A stretch of 22,357 nt of DNA from SYFY01 sp031385325 (GTDB lineage: Bacteria; Pseudomonadota; Gammaproteobacteria; Pseudomonadales; Azotimanducaceae), in assembly GCA_031385325.1 (NCBI GenBank), contig JANNBJ010000091.1, positions 1 through 22,357 of the forward strand, read 5' to 3'. Shown here piece by piece: positions 1-7,097 of the stretch. The position numbers and the translations under genes were made by a program. Position 1 is the stretch's first letter. Each line of letters begins with the position of its first letter. The notes beneath the pieces are model-generated. The model was not told the DNA's origin. It ran no database searches and saw only the letters and a program-made list of their open reading frames with translations.

Positions 1-140
1 GTAGTGAAAACGCTGGGTGGCGCGGACCTGCGTGCGCGCAGGCGTGCTTGACAGCACGTCGAGCACGCGGAGGGAGCACGCCCAGTGTTTTCGCTGCTAT
101 CGGCGTCCGCAGTAGATCATTCATGAATAGTGCGGGCTAG
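1..140. mobile_element. Palindromic MITE-like element or IS end (left copy, incomplete)
   Basis: Bases 1-96 form a GC-rich unit with internal dyad symmetry: gaaaacgctgggtggcg near the start pairs imperfectly with cgcccagtgttttcg near the end, and gcgtgct pairs with agcacgc inside. A 24-base spacer (97-120) follows, then a 20-bp terminal repeat at 121-140 (tcatgaatagtgcgggctag). Bases 1-96 align without gaps to the last 96 bases of the window in the same orientation, with about 9 mismatches. The 20-bp terminus is inverted relative to the one at 22218-22237, with 1 mismatch. Joined, the two sides would describe a 20+24+96+24+20 = 184-bp palindromic element with no coding capacity, as in a MITE. 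The alternative is that these are two ends of full insertion sequences whose transposase lies outside the window. The unit being direct while the termini are inverted favours the short-element model. Confidence 0.7.
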
Positions 141-171
141 AGCAAGCGCCATGAGCGGTTGAACCGCCGTC

Positions 172-1521
172 TCAGCGTCCCGGCGGGCGTCCTGCGATGT
201 AGTCATTCAGCACCTCATGGAAGCGCCTGACCCGGGTTTCCTGCGCGGCGAAATACGGCTCCTGATAACCTCTCGACCGCCAGCCCGCGGTTTGACCTGC
301 GGTCAATTGCCAGTCCTGAAAGACCACCTGATCCGAATACTCCTGCACGCCTGCACCGTTGTCGTAGTCGCGAAAGTCCAGCTCAGCCTCAACCAGCCGC
401 AGCGGATTGACGGCAGTGCGATGCACAAACTCCGCCTGGCCTGCAATCGGATACGCCATGGTCCATTGATCGAAAAAGCATTTTTCAGGATCTGTTGGAT
501 GGGGCTCCCACCGCCAGAGCAGAAAGGAATCCGCAGAAGCCGATAAGGCGACGTTGGGGAACAGAACCTGGAACGGACTTTCCGTCAACTCCTCGTCATT
601 CAAGTGCTCGTAGTGCAAGAAACCTTTTTCCTTCCAGAGTTTTTTCTTCGCAGCCTTGAGGTCCAGCCACCCCTGCATGGCCTTGGTTGCAAAGTCTGGA
701 TAGGAATCCGGATCAATGTCCCAGGCGCGTAACGCATCGTCAAAGGGGTGCGGTACTCCTTCCGGCAAACGGTCGCGCAGCGAAGGCCGCCCCATCTGAA
801 TGATGCGATTGTGGCCCATGGGGAACATTTCGTACCGCGAAGTGAAGTGATCCTGGTCGATGATAGGTGGAACCTGAGGGTGTACGGTGCGGGTGTGGTA
901 CGACTCATTGAAGTTGTCGGACCAGAACTTCCAGTTGGTGTTGAGCGCAACACGCAGCCAGTTTACCCGCACTGTTTTTTCGAACTGATGGTTCTTGTAG
1001 AGCTGAGCGGTCGGGTCCAGATAAGTGAGCAGATCCGGACCTTCGTTGTCCATGGTGTACCAGACCAGCCCCGCCCAGGTCTGCACACGAACTTCAGTGA
1101 GCTTCAACTTTCCAACGGGATCACCCTGGGGAAAGTCCTCGCGATCCGGGCAATCTTTCAGCACACCATCCAGGCCCCACACCCAGCCGTGATAGGGACA
1201 GGTAAAATTCTTCTGTGAGTTGTCCTGCCACACCAGTCGCTGCGAGCGATGACTGCAGACGTTGTAAAACCCCTTCAACGAGCCGTCGGGCTGCTTTGCG
1301 ACGATCACCGATTCGCGCATGAAGTCGTGCACGATAAAGTCGCCGGGCTCAGCCAGTTGTTGTTCCCGGCCGGCGATGTGCCAAATCCTGGTCCACAGCT
1401 GTTGCCACTCCTTCTCCATGAACGATCTGGAGTAGTAACGTTCCGGGTCAACCGGATCACCCCGCAGGTTCGACGGATCCTTTCCATCCATCGCCAACGG
1501 ATGTTTCACAATGTCGTTCAT
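172..1521 (-). CDS. Rieske [2Fe-2S] aromatic ring-hydroxylating oxygenase, alpha subunit
   Basis: 449 residues, the usual size for a ring-hydroxylating oxygenase large subunit. The N-terminal Rieske domain has C89-x-H91 and C108-x2-H111 for the 2Fe-2S cluster. The C-terminal catalytic domain contains the mononuclear iron motif around residues 197-215 (NWKFWSDNFNESYHTRTVHP), with bridging D202 and iron ligands H209 and H214. Such enzymes use O2 and electrons from a reductase, often through a ferredoxin, to hydroxylate or demethylate hydrophobic or aromatic substrates. No beta subunit or dedicated reductase is adjacent, which fits a homotrimeric alpha-only type. The ferredoxin-NADP reductase at 9914 is the only visible electron donor candidate. 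It is divergent from the SnoaL-like gene across a 145-bp spacer. The gene ends 32 bases from the mobile element. The family call is firm; the substrate is unknown. No strong ribosome site precedes the chosen ATG. Confidence 0.93.
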   Translation of the reverse strand: MNDIVKHPLAMDGKDPSNLRGDPVDPERYYSRSFMEKEWQQLWTRIWHIAGREQQLAEPGDFIVHDFMRESVIVAKQPDGSLKGFYNVCSHRSQRLVWQDNSQKNFTCPYHGWVWGLDGVLKDCPDREDFPQGDPVGKLKLTEVRVQTWAGLVWYTMDNEGPDLLTYLDPTAQLYKNHQFEKTVRVNWLRVALNTNWKFWSDNFNESYHTRTVHPQVPPIIDQDHFTSRYEMFPMGHNRIIQMGRPSLRDRLPEGVPHPFDDALRAWDIDPDSYPDFATKAMQGWLDLKAAKKKLWKEKGFLHYEHLNDEELTESPFQVLFPNVALSASADSFLLWRWEPHPTDPEKCFFDQWTMAYPIAGQAEFVHRTAVNPLRLVEAELDFRDYDNGAGVQEYSDQVVFQDWQLTAGQTAGWRSRGYQEPYFAAQETRVRRFHEVLNDYIAGRPPGR

Positions 1522-1589
1522 GGTGGTACCGGATTGATTTCGCCGAAATTAGACGTCCTCCAGCCGGGGATGTCAAAGGTCTGGGTCGA

Positions 1590-1601
1590 CGGCTGCAGCC
1601 G
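1590..1601. promoter_or_regulatory. Perfect 12-bp palindrome in divergent promoter region
   Basis: CGGCTGCAGCCG is self-complementary and lies between the divergent Rieske oxygenase and SnoaL-like genes, about 69 bases upstream of the former. It could be an operator shared by both genes. A 12-bp GC palindrome can occur by chance in GC-rich DNA, and no regulator gene sits beside it, so this is a weak call. Confidence 0.25.
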
Positions 1602-1656
1602 AAGTTGTAAACCTTGGAACAATGATGAAGTCTACGCTCCAATCAAGGTCCGAATC

Positions 1657-1662
1657 AGGGAG
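1657..1662 (+). promoter_or_regulatory. Ribosome binding site that decides the SnoaL-like start
   Basis: AGGGAG lies 4 bases before the ATG at 1667. The alternative in-frame ATG at 1622 has only a weak purine stretch upstream and would add 15 residues with no domain content. The later start is therefore preferred. Confidence 0.55.
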
Positions 1663-1666
1663 CCAC

Positions 1667-2770
1667 ATGGGGACGGCAGAGTTTCCGGCAGAGGTTGCGC
1701 ATCTCGTCGCAAGAGACGCCATCAGCGAAGCGATCTCCACGGTACAACGGGGCATCGACCGCGGTGATCCAGCCCTGATGAAGTCGGCCTGGCACGACGA
1801 TGCGGAGGTCGTATACGGTTTTTTCAACGGCCCCGCGAAGCAGTTATGCGAAATCCTGGCGGGCGGTCCTGCGCAGCCCGACAACATCACCATGCACCGC
1901 CCCTCGAACATGTGGATCAAGATCAGGGGCGAAAAGGCCATCTCCGAAAGCTACGTTTTTGTCTACACCAGGACCGGGCCCGTGCAATCATTGATCGGCG
2001 GTCGTTATCTTGATCGTCATGAGCGGCGCAATGATCGGTGGCGGCTGAGCCACCGGACTTACGTCCTTGACTGGAACATCAATCAGCCGGCAACCGGGAG
2101 CGGACTCCCTGGTTTCGATGCGCCTTACAACCGGGGCTCGAAGAGCGCCGCGGATCCCGGAGCAAAGTTGTTGGCGTCATGGGGCATCAGGAACGGGTTG
2201 GAACGAAACAGCGGAGGCACTGTGGAACTATCGGCGCAACTGGAAGCACAAGTCAGGGTCGCCCTGGCCAAGGTGGACATTCAGGAACTGATCCTGGCTC
2301 AGGCCAGAGCGCTCGATCGCGGTGATACAGCCCTTCTGCGGTCCGTATGGGCGCCGGGTGCGACCATCGACCTCGGTGAATTCTACTCAGGCGACGTCGA
2401 AGGCTATTGTGAACTCATGCGTAACGCGGCACTGAACGTTCGCCGGATGTCACACTCCGTGAACAACATCTGGATTGAAGTGCAGGGTGAGTCCGCTATA
2501 GCGGAAAGTTACGTCATCGCCACGGCCACTGCCGGCACGGACCACGGTGATCAGGACACCCTGTCAGGCGGCCGCTACGTCGATCGTTACCAGTTGGTAG
2601 ACGGTGCCTGGAAGTGCAGCCACCGCACGTTCATCTCGGACTGGATCATCGAACAGCCGTCTACGGATCAGCGAGATCAACCTGGCAGCATGTACGAGTC
2701 GCTGACTCTGCGCGGTGGCCTCTACCCGAATGATCCGGTCTACGCGTTCTGGAACACACTCGCAGGGTAA
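1667..2770 (+). CDS. Tandem SnoaL-like (NTF2-fold) double-domain protein
   Basis: 367 residues from the ATG at 1667, or 382 from the ATG at 1622. The protein is an internal duplication. Repeat 1 (about residues 15-172) and repeat 2 (about 204-365) both carry, in order: an R-G-D-x-A-L segment (GIDRGDPALMKSAW / ALDRGDTALLRSVW), a WI-GE-IxESYV strand, a GGRYxDR strand, a W-SHRTxxxDWxIxQP strand, and an RG-DP-W tail. SnoaL-like proteins of about 130-180 residues form cone-shaped NTF2 folds and act as cyclases, isomerases, dehydratases or small subunits of ring-hydroxylating oxygenases, whose beta subunits share the fold. It is divergent from a Rieske alpha subunit that lacks a beta partner, so a partnership is possible but not shown. 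The end is convergent with the reductase gene, 22 bases apart. The domain call is firm; the reaction is unknown. Confidence 0.85.
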   Translation: MGTAEFPAEVAHLVARDAISEAISTVQRGIDRGDPALMKSAWHDDAEVVYGFFNGPAKQLCEILAGGPAQPDNITMHRPSNMWIKIRGEKAISESYVFVYTRTGPVQSLIGGRYLDRHERRNDRWRLSHRTYVLDWNINQPATGSGLPGFDAPYNRGSKSAADPGAKLLASWGIRNGLERNSGGTVELSAQLEAQVRVALAKVDIQELILAQARALDRGDTALLRSVWAPGATIDLGEFYSGDVEGYCELMRNAALNVRRMSHSVNNIWIEVQGESAIAESYVIATATAGTDHGDQDTLSGGRYVDRYQLVDGAWKCSHRTFISDWIIEQPSTDQRDQPGSMYESLTLRGGLYPNDPVYAFWNTLAG

Positions 2771-2792
2771 GCGCTGATTTCCAGTCACCGGT

Positions 2793-3788
2793 CTATGGCG
2801 CAACCATCAGCTTCCCAACGTGGCCGGTATACAACATCAGGATGGCTTCGGGGAATCGCTCGATTCCATCGAGGATCTCTTCCCGTAGTTTGAACTTGCC
2901 TGCCTTGAGCCACGTGCTCAACTCCGCTTCGGCCTGAGCATGGTCCTTCGACCAATGATCAACCGTAAAGCCTCGCATGCTTGAATTGCGTTCAGCCAGC
3001 TTCAGATAGTGACTGGGACCCGTCACCTGATCCAGACGGGGATACTGGGAGATCGCCCCACAAATGACGACACGGGCTTCCGGGGCAATATTGTCCAGCA
3101 CCGCATCGAGAATCGTGCCGCCAACATTGTCGAAAAACAGATTGACGCCTTGTGGCGCAAGTTCTGCGAGGCGTTTGCCAACATCATCGCTTTTATAGTC
3201 AATGGCTGCCGCGATACCCAGATCCTGCGTCAGATACCGCACCTTTTCAGCACCACCTGCAATCCCGATGACACGTGCGCCAACGATGCGCGCGATTTCG
3301 CAGGCAACCGAACCGGTGGCACCGGCCGCTGCAGACACCACTACGGTGTCACTCGCAACAAGACCACCAACGGACTTGAGACCAACCCAGGCGGTCATGC
3401 CTGTGGTCAGTCCGAGCACGCCCAGATAACTGCGGGCCGGAATCTGACTTGTGTCGAGCTTGCGGAACATGGCGGCCGGAGCCACCAGATGCGTTTGCGC
3501 GCCTACCGGTCCAAACACCGCATCTCCTTCTTTCAGCGAAGGGTCACTACTCTGCTGCACCCGGCCAATACCCAGTCCTGGAATGGTGCCACCCAACGGC
3601 AAGGCGCCATGCAGGCTGCCAGCACCAAGCATGGTACTGACCCAGGCATCGATGGAGATGTGTTCGACCTTGACCAGCACCTGTCCCGCAGCGGGTGATG
3701 CGAGTTCTTCCTGCTGAATTGCGAAACAATCGAGCGTCGGCAGGTGTGCGGGCTTTTTGGCCAGCACGACTTTGCGATTCATCGTCAT
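2793..3788 (-). CDS. Medium-chain NADP-dependent oxidoreductase (PTGR/curcumin-reductase-like)
   Basis: 331 residues, typical for the zinc-independent MDR branch that includes prostaglandin/leukotriene reductases and bacterial CurA. There is a GroES-like N-terminal half, then the YLGVLGLTTGMTAWVGL segment (about 121-137) and the Rossmann nucleotide loop AAGATGS (154-160), followed by FFDNVGG (about 218-224) and GAISQY. The zinc-ligand pattern of alcohol dehydrogenases is absent. Relatives reduce the C=C bond of enones and enals with NADPH. It is the last gene of the minus-strand operon, 79 bases after the MaoC-like gene. In this context it could reduce an unsaturated carbonyl product of the upstream oxygenase; that role is inference. 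ATG at 3788 and ATG at 3782 are both possible starts, and neither has a strong ribosome site. Confidence 0.9.
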   Translation of the reverse strand: MTMNRKVVLAKKPAHLPTLDCFAIQQEELASPAAGQVLVKVEHISIDAWVSTMLGAGSLHGALPLGGTIPGLGIGRVQQSSDPSLKEGDAVFGPVGAQTHLVAPAAMFRKLDTSQIPARSYLGVLGLTTGMTAWVGLKSVGGLVASDTVVVSAAAGATGSVACEIARIVGARVIGIAGGAEKVRYLTQDLGIAAAIDYKSDDVGKRLAELAPQGVNLFFDNVGGTILDAVLDNIAPEARVVICGAISQYPRLDQVTGPSHYLKLAERNSSMRGFTVDHWSKDHAQAEAELSTWLKAGKFKLREEILDGIERFPEAILMLYTGHVGKLMVAP

Positions 3789-3867
3789 GTTCTAGTTTCC
3801 GAAAATGTGAGAAAAGAATTTTGGGATGTCCTGATCAACCAGGACGTCCCGGAGATTTCCAAGCGAA

Positions 3868-4275
3868 TCAGTCCGGCAATTCCACCGTGGCACTGCCTTC
3901 AAGGGGATTGCGAGTACCTTCACGATGCAGCCAGATATCGCAATCTGCGAGTCGTTTTCCATGCTCCTCGCGAACGGCCGTCACCTTGCCACGGGCTACG
4001 ATGTGATCGCCATCAAATACCGGCAGCGGGAAGCGCATGACAATCCGGCGCACGCTGCGTGGCCCGGTCCATGCGTGCAGCATGTTGACCATGTAACTCA
4101 GACCCAGGGGACCCTGGTTGATCGTGTGATCGCCCAATCCCCTGGCCGCGACAGCGCGCTTGTCCCAGTGAACCGGATTTGGATCCCTGAGGATCGCAGC
4201 CATGGTACGCATGCGTTCGGGACGCACACTGGGCATGTCCCACTCGGGAATATCGTCGCCAGGCTTTACGTTCAT
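3868..4275 (-). CDS. MaoC-like hot-dog hydratase/dehydratase
   Basis: 135 residues, a single hot-dog fold. The hydratase-2 type motif is recognisable at residues 31-56: D31-P-N33-P-V-H36-W-D followed by a Gly-rich G46LGDHTINQGPLGLSYM helix. The Asp and His correspond to the catalytic pair of R-specific enoyl-CoA hydratases. Its ATG overlaps the stop codon of the upstream FAS1-like gene by 4 bases (ATGA), so the two are translationally coupled. Paired half-size proteins of these two families form heteromeric hydratases for bulky acyl-CoAs, for example in steroid side-chain breakdown. A similar heteromer is likely here, with this subunit supplying the catalytic residues. The family is clear; the substrate is inferred only as large and hydrophobic. 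Confidence 0.87.
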   Translation of the reverse strand: MNVKPGDDIPEWDMPSVRPERMRTMAAILRDPNPVHWDKRAVAARGLGDHTINQGPLGLSYMVNMLHAWTGPRSVRRIVMRFPLPVFDGDHIVARGKVTAVREEHGKRLADCDIWLHREGTRNPLEGSATVELPD

Positions 4276-4724
4276 CGTCGCCCCCGATTGTAGTGCCAGG
4301 TTATCGTCGTTCGCGCCGCGGGTGCGCCGTCCGAGTTTCGCAGATCAAATCGGAAAGCGATCCGGTCATAGGTCCGGCCATTGTTCTCGCGGCGGTCCGC
4401 CTCGACGATTTCCGCATCGATCCGGTACTGGTGTTCTTCGCGCAATGGCTCGTAGAACTCCCAGTCGTAACTCTCGATGCCGATTGACGAATCCGAGTCT
4501 GCCTGCCCGAGCGCAAACATCTCGCCGATGCTGGTTCTTGCACCCAGTATCGGCACGTGGAACAGGGCCGCCGGATGCGCAAGATCATCAGGTAGTGGCG
4601 CACTGCCGGTGCATTCGGTCAGGAGAAAATTTTCCCAATGCGCAATGGTGTACGAACCGCCGGGAAACCGGTGTCCGACCAGCGCTCTGATCTCCTCGAC
4701 CGGTGGCAGCTTCTGTGTTGTCAT
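4272..4724 (-). CDS. FAS1-like dehydratase domain protein (MaoC N-terminal type)
   Basis: 150 residues. It resembles the N-terminal hot-dog domain of MaoC-type dehydratases: an early HRFPGGSYTIAHWENFLL segment, a central AALFHVPILGA segment, then a strand-rich region containing SYDWEFYEPLREEHQYRIDAEI, ending in TTITWHYNRGRR. The long beta-rich end and hot-dog helix are typical, but the catalytic D-x-N-x2-H motif is absent and is found in the next gene. It probably forms the non-catalytic half of a heteromeric hydratase with the 3868-4275 product. A strong Shine-Dalgarno (GGGGAGG, minus strand, 4732-4738) sits 7 bases before the ATG. The leader upstream holds a 12-bp tandem repeat. The coupling through ATGA to the next gene supports co-expression. 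Confidence 0.83.
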   Translation of the reverse strand: MTTQKLPPVEEIRALVGHRFPGGSYTIAHWENFLLTECTGSAPLPDDLAHPAALFHVPILGARTSIGEMFALGQADSDSSIGIESYDWEFYEPLREEHQYRIDAEIVEADRRENNGRTYDRIAFRFDLRNSDGAPAARTTITWHYNRGRR

Positions 4725-4745
4725 CTTGAGACCTCCCCTTCGTCT

Positions 4746-4805
4746 GTCTGTTTGCTCGTCTGTTTGCTCGTCTGTTTTCTCGACTGTTTGCTCAACTGTT
4801 TGCTC
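4746..4805. repeat. 12-bp tandem repeat, 5 units, in the operon leader between two genes
   Basis: Five consecutive units at 4746, 4758, 4770, 4782 and 4794. The plus strand reads gtctgtttgctc with drift to gactg/aactg in the last two units and one g-to-t change in the third. In the transcript (minus strand) the unit reads GAGCAAACAGAC. The array fills most of the 100-base gap between the oxygenase stop (4825) and the FAS1-like start (4724), and ends 7 bases before the ribosome site of the latter. A short in-phase minisatellite at this position could change translation of the downstream pair or vary in copy number between strains. Confidence 0.9.
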
Positions 4806-4824
4806 AACATCGATTCAACCGACG

Positions 4825-6231
4825 TCACAGCGGCGCCCAGTTACCATGGAAGCCAAACGGCACTCGATGATCAAGATAGGCCTTGGCCAGCGGCCCGGCC
4901 GACACATTCTGTGCATCGAGAATCACGAGATGGCTGGCCCGGCGGTTCGCGTCATAGACGTTGGCGAGCAAAAATCCATCCCCTTCGGGGCTCGACGGCG
5001 TGCGAGGGACAAAGATCGGTTCGTTGGTCGCACATCCCGCGCCCACGTCATACATGCTGAGATTGCGTGTCTTGTGGTCCACGACACCAATCGCATTGAA
5101 CCCACCCACTTTGAATTCGGGGTTGGTATCGCATGCCACATAACCATACCGATAGCTGAGCCCGGCACGTCGTTCATCCAGACGCGGGAATTCGCAGGCG
5201 ACGTCATGCAGCAGTTCGGTCTTGAAGGTATTGGTGTTGCTGGCCAGATCAAACGTCCATCGTGTCAGCCGCGGTATGGCCTTGGCTGGATTGCCAGGCG
5301 TGCCATCCGGTAGCGGGAACAACGGCGCTTCTTCGAACTCGCAGACTTCACAGGTAATGATATTGCCTTCGGTGTGCGCGTTCATGGGATGGAACATGAA
5401 CGATGCGGGACCTTCAAACCAGCGAATATCGGCAACCGTTCCACTGCGCGGCATGATGCCGATAAACACGCCTTTTTCCGGCTCCCACGCATAGGGCGGT
5501 GCACCACGCATGGCGCGCTCCATGGACCCAGTCAGCGGCATGATCGGGAACAGCACATGATCACGCGTCACCAGAAAATCGTGGACCATCGCCGCATAGG
5601 GCGCCTTGAACGTTTCCGAGCGGGTCAGATTGCCGGCCTTGTCGACCACATGAAAGGACATGTGTTCGGACAACATGCCATCGGCGTTGTAGCCGAAGAA
5701 CAGCATTTCACCGGTTTCCGGATCAATCTTCGGATGCGCGGTCATTGGGCCAACCAGCTTGTCACCCCACGTATGTGGTCCTATGGAAGCCAGTGTGTGC
5801 ACATCAACGGCAAACGGGGCGTGTGCTTCTTCCAGTGCCAGCAACTTGTTACCGTGCCAGATCACATTGGTGTTGGCCAGCCCGTCAGTGCGCATGCCCT
5901 GCACACTCGGATCGGATGCCATGGGATTCATCGCGCCAAACAGTGAACGGCCCGCTTCGCGCTCTTTTTGAAACTTTACCGTTTGCAACCAGCGATTCTT
6001 GTACGACACCTTGCCATCGGCGATATAGAAGCCGTGCAACATGCCGTCGCCAGCAAACAGATGGTAATCACCGCGTGGTGCAAACTGCGGGTTGGGACCA
6101 TTGCGCAGGAAGACACCTTTCAGTTCGCGCGGCACTTCACCTTCGACCACCAGGTCAGGTGCATCACACTCCATGCGCAGTGGCTCGAATCCTCCGACCA
6201 GATGTTCGTGCTTGGGAAATGGCTGTGCCAT
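4825..6231 (-). CDS. Carotenoid / lignostilbene cleavage oxygenase (RPE65 family)
   Basis: 468 residues, the family's usual length for a seven-bladed propeller non-haem iron enzyme. The four iron-binding histidines are visible: H166 (TAHPK), H217 (MVHDF), H281 (FMFHPMNA) and H462 near the C-terminus (GFHGNW). Typical flanking sequences are present, including FLRNGPNPQF (41-50), FAGDGMLHGF (59-68), ETGEMLFFGYN and LSYRYGY. Members cleave a conjugated C=C bond with O2, giving two aldehydes or ketones, from carotenoids, apocarotenoids, resveratrol-like stilbenes or lignostilbenes. It follows the TetR gene by 1 base, with its AAGGAG site inside the TetR 3' end, so it is co-transcribed. Family assignment is firm. 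The substrate class cannot be decided by sight, although linkage to hot-dog hydratases suggests catabolism rather than pigment biosynthesis. Confidence 0.94.
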   Translation of the reverse strand: MAQPFPKHEHLVGGFEPLRMECDAPDLVVEGEVPRELKGVFLRNGPNPQFAPRGDYHLFAGDGMLHGFYIADGKVSYKNRWLQTVKFQKEREAGRSLFGAMNPMASDPSVQGMRTDGLANTNVIWHGNKLLALEEAHAPFAVDVHTLASIGPHTWGDKLVGPMTAHPKIDPETGEMLFFGYNADGMLSEHMSFHVVDKAGNLTRSETFKAPYAAMVHDFLVTRDHVLFPIMPLTGSMERAMRGAPPYAWEPEKGVFIGIMPRSGTVADIRWFEGPASFMFHPMNAHTEGNIITCEVCEFEEAPLFPLPDGTPGNPAKAIPRLTRWTFDLASNTNTFKTELLHDVACEFPRLDERRAGLSYRYGYVACDTNPEFKVGGFNAIGVVDHKTRNLSMYDVGAGCATNEPIFVPRTPSSPEGDGFLLANVYDANRRASHLVILDAQNVSAGPLAKAYLDHRVPFGFHGNWAPL

Positions 6232-6232
6232 A

Positions 6233-6937
6233 TCAATGTGCTCCTTGTTCGTGACTGTTCAGACCATTCAGGTGGGTGGCCAGTTCCGGTACAGCCGGAA
6301 GCGTGGCCTGCGCTTCCTGCACCATCGTTGAAATTCGTGCCAGGCTTTGCCCGCGCACCGTACCGAGCAACACCAGACCCATGGCGTAACGCATGCTCGA
6401 CTGCAGTGACTCACTGACTATGGTTCCCCCGCTCCACTGCACTGCGGTGCCAATGCACGCCGCCACCATCTGCCCTGCCAGTTGAGCCGGTATGACCCAA
6501 TCGGCCAACTGTCGCTTATCTTGCAGGATGTGGAGTTGCGCGACGATGACCTGTGCAAATGCTGTGGCAACCCGCATCTGAACTTCCTGGGTTGCGCCCA
6601 ACGAAGAAAATGCCGAAATGAGCCGTTGATGGTAGGTCGACGATTCCAGTAACTGATGCGCGCTCTGATCGATCAGCGTGAGCAGGCGATCCAGTCCCGG
6701 TTTCGCGCGCTGAAAATCCTGGCCGTCATATGCGCTCTGGAAGTGATCTTCGATGGCCGCAGCGAGCAGCTGGTCTTTGCCACCAAACTGGTTATAGAGC
6801 GTCGGTACACTGACCCGACAGACTTCAGCCAGATCGCGAATGGTTACCGCCTCATAACCACGATCAACAATCACCTGCCGAACCGAGGCGAGAATCATTG
6901 ACCGGCGGGCAAGGCGTTGTTCAGTGACCAGATCCAT
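6233..6937 (-). CDS. TetR-family transcriptional regulator
   Basis: 234 residues. The N-terminal helix-turn-helix is clear: RRSMILASVRQVIVDRGYEA, then VTIRDLAEVCRVSVPTLYNQF and GGKDQLL (about residues 11-63). The C-terminal ligand domain is helical and unassigned. It is the first gene of the minus-strand operon and ends 1 base before the oxygenase start. The region just upstream of its ATG contains the palindromic site at 6949-6962 and a related site at 6967-6981, suggesting autorepression of the whole operon with release by a pathway substrate. That regulatory model is inference from position and symmetry. The start is the first ATG before the HTH, with only a weak ribosome site. Confidence 0.92.
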   Translation of the reverse strand: MDLVTEQRLARRSMILASVRQVIVDRGYEAVTIRDLAEVCRVSVPTLYNQFGGKDQLLAAAIEDHFQSAYDGQDFQRAKPGLDRLLTLIDQSAHQLLESSTYHQRLISAFSSLGATQEVQMRVATAFAQVIVAQLHILQDKRQLADWVIPAQLAGQMVAACIGTAVQWSGGTIVSESLQSSMRYAMGLVLLGTVRGQSLARISTMVQEAQATLPAVPELATHLNGLNSHEQGAH

Positions 6938-6948
6938 CGACGACTTTC

Positions 6949-6981
6949 TTTAACACGTTAAAGATATTTAAACACGATAAA
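6949..6981. promoter_or_regulatory. Candidate TetR operator pair upstream of the operon
   Basis: TTTAACACGTTAAA (6949-6962) has 6-bp inverted arms around a 2-base centre. A second, weaker copy, TTTAAACACGATAAA, follows at 6967-6981, starting 18 bases after the first. Both lie 12-44 bases upstream of the TetR start codon, in the 160-base region shared with the divergent gene at 7098. AT-rich palindromes of this size directly before a tetR gene are typical autoregulatory operators. Placement over the operon promoter is inferred. Confidence 0.55.
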
Positions 6982-7086
6982 GCCAGTCGTGTCACTTCCG
7001 ACCTGTTTGAACTTCATCAGAACGACATGTTCGGTAGCGAAAGTCGGCATGGCCATTTCAATTTGCGGGCAGCAATCTGCCGCCAT

Positions 7087-7090
7087 GGAG
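7087..7090 (+). promoter_or_regulatory. Ribosome binding site supporting a GTG start
   Basis: GGAG lies 7 bases before the GTG at 7098. The GTG opens a frame that begins at once with a clean signal peptide, so this non-ATG start is preferred. Confidence 0.55.
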
Positions 7091-7097
7091 TATCAAC

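Noticed and set aside
154..168. Hairpin gcggt-tga-accgc just after the Rieske stop as a terminator
   Set aside because: The stem is only 5 bp and no U-tract follows on the minus strand. It is too weak to list.
4746..4805. CRISPR array
   Set aside because: The 12-bp units are contiguous with no spacers and there are no cas genes nearby.
4477..5313. 278-codon plus-strand reading frame across the 12-bp repeat and the oxygenase
   Set aside because: It runs antisense through the well-supported oxygenase and FAS1-like genes, and its only striking part is the translated repeat. It has no domain resemblance.
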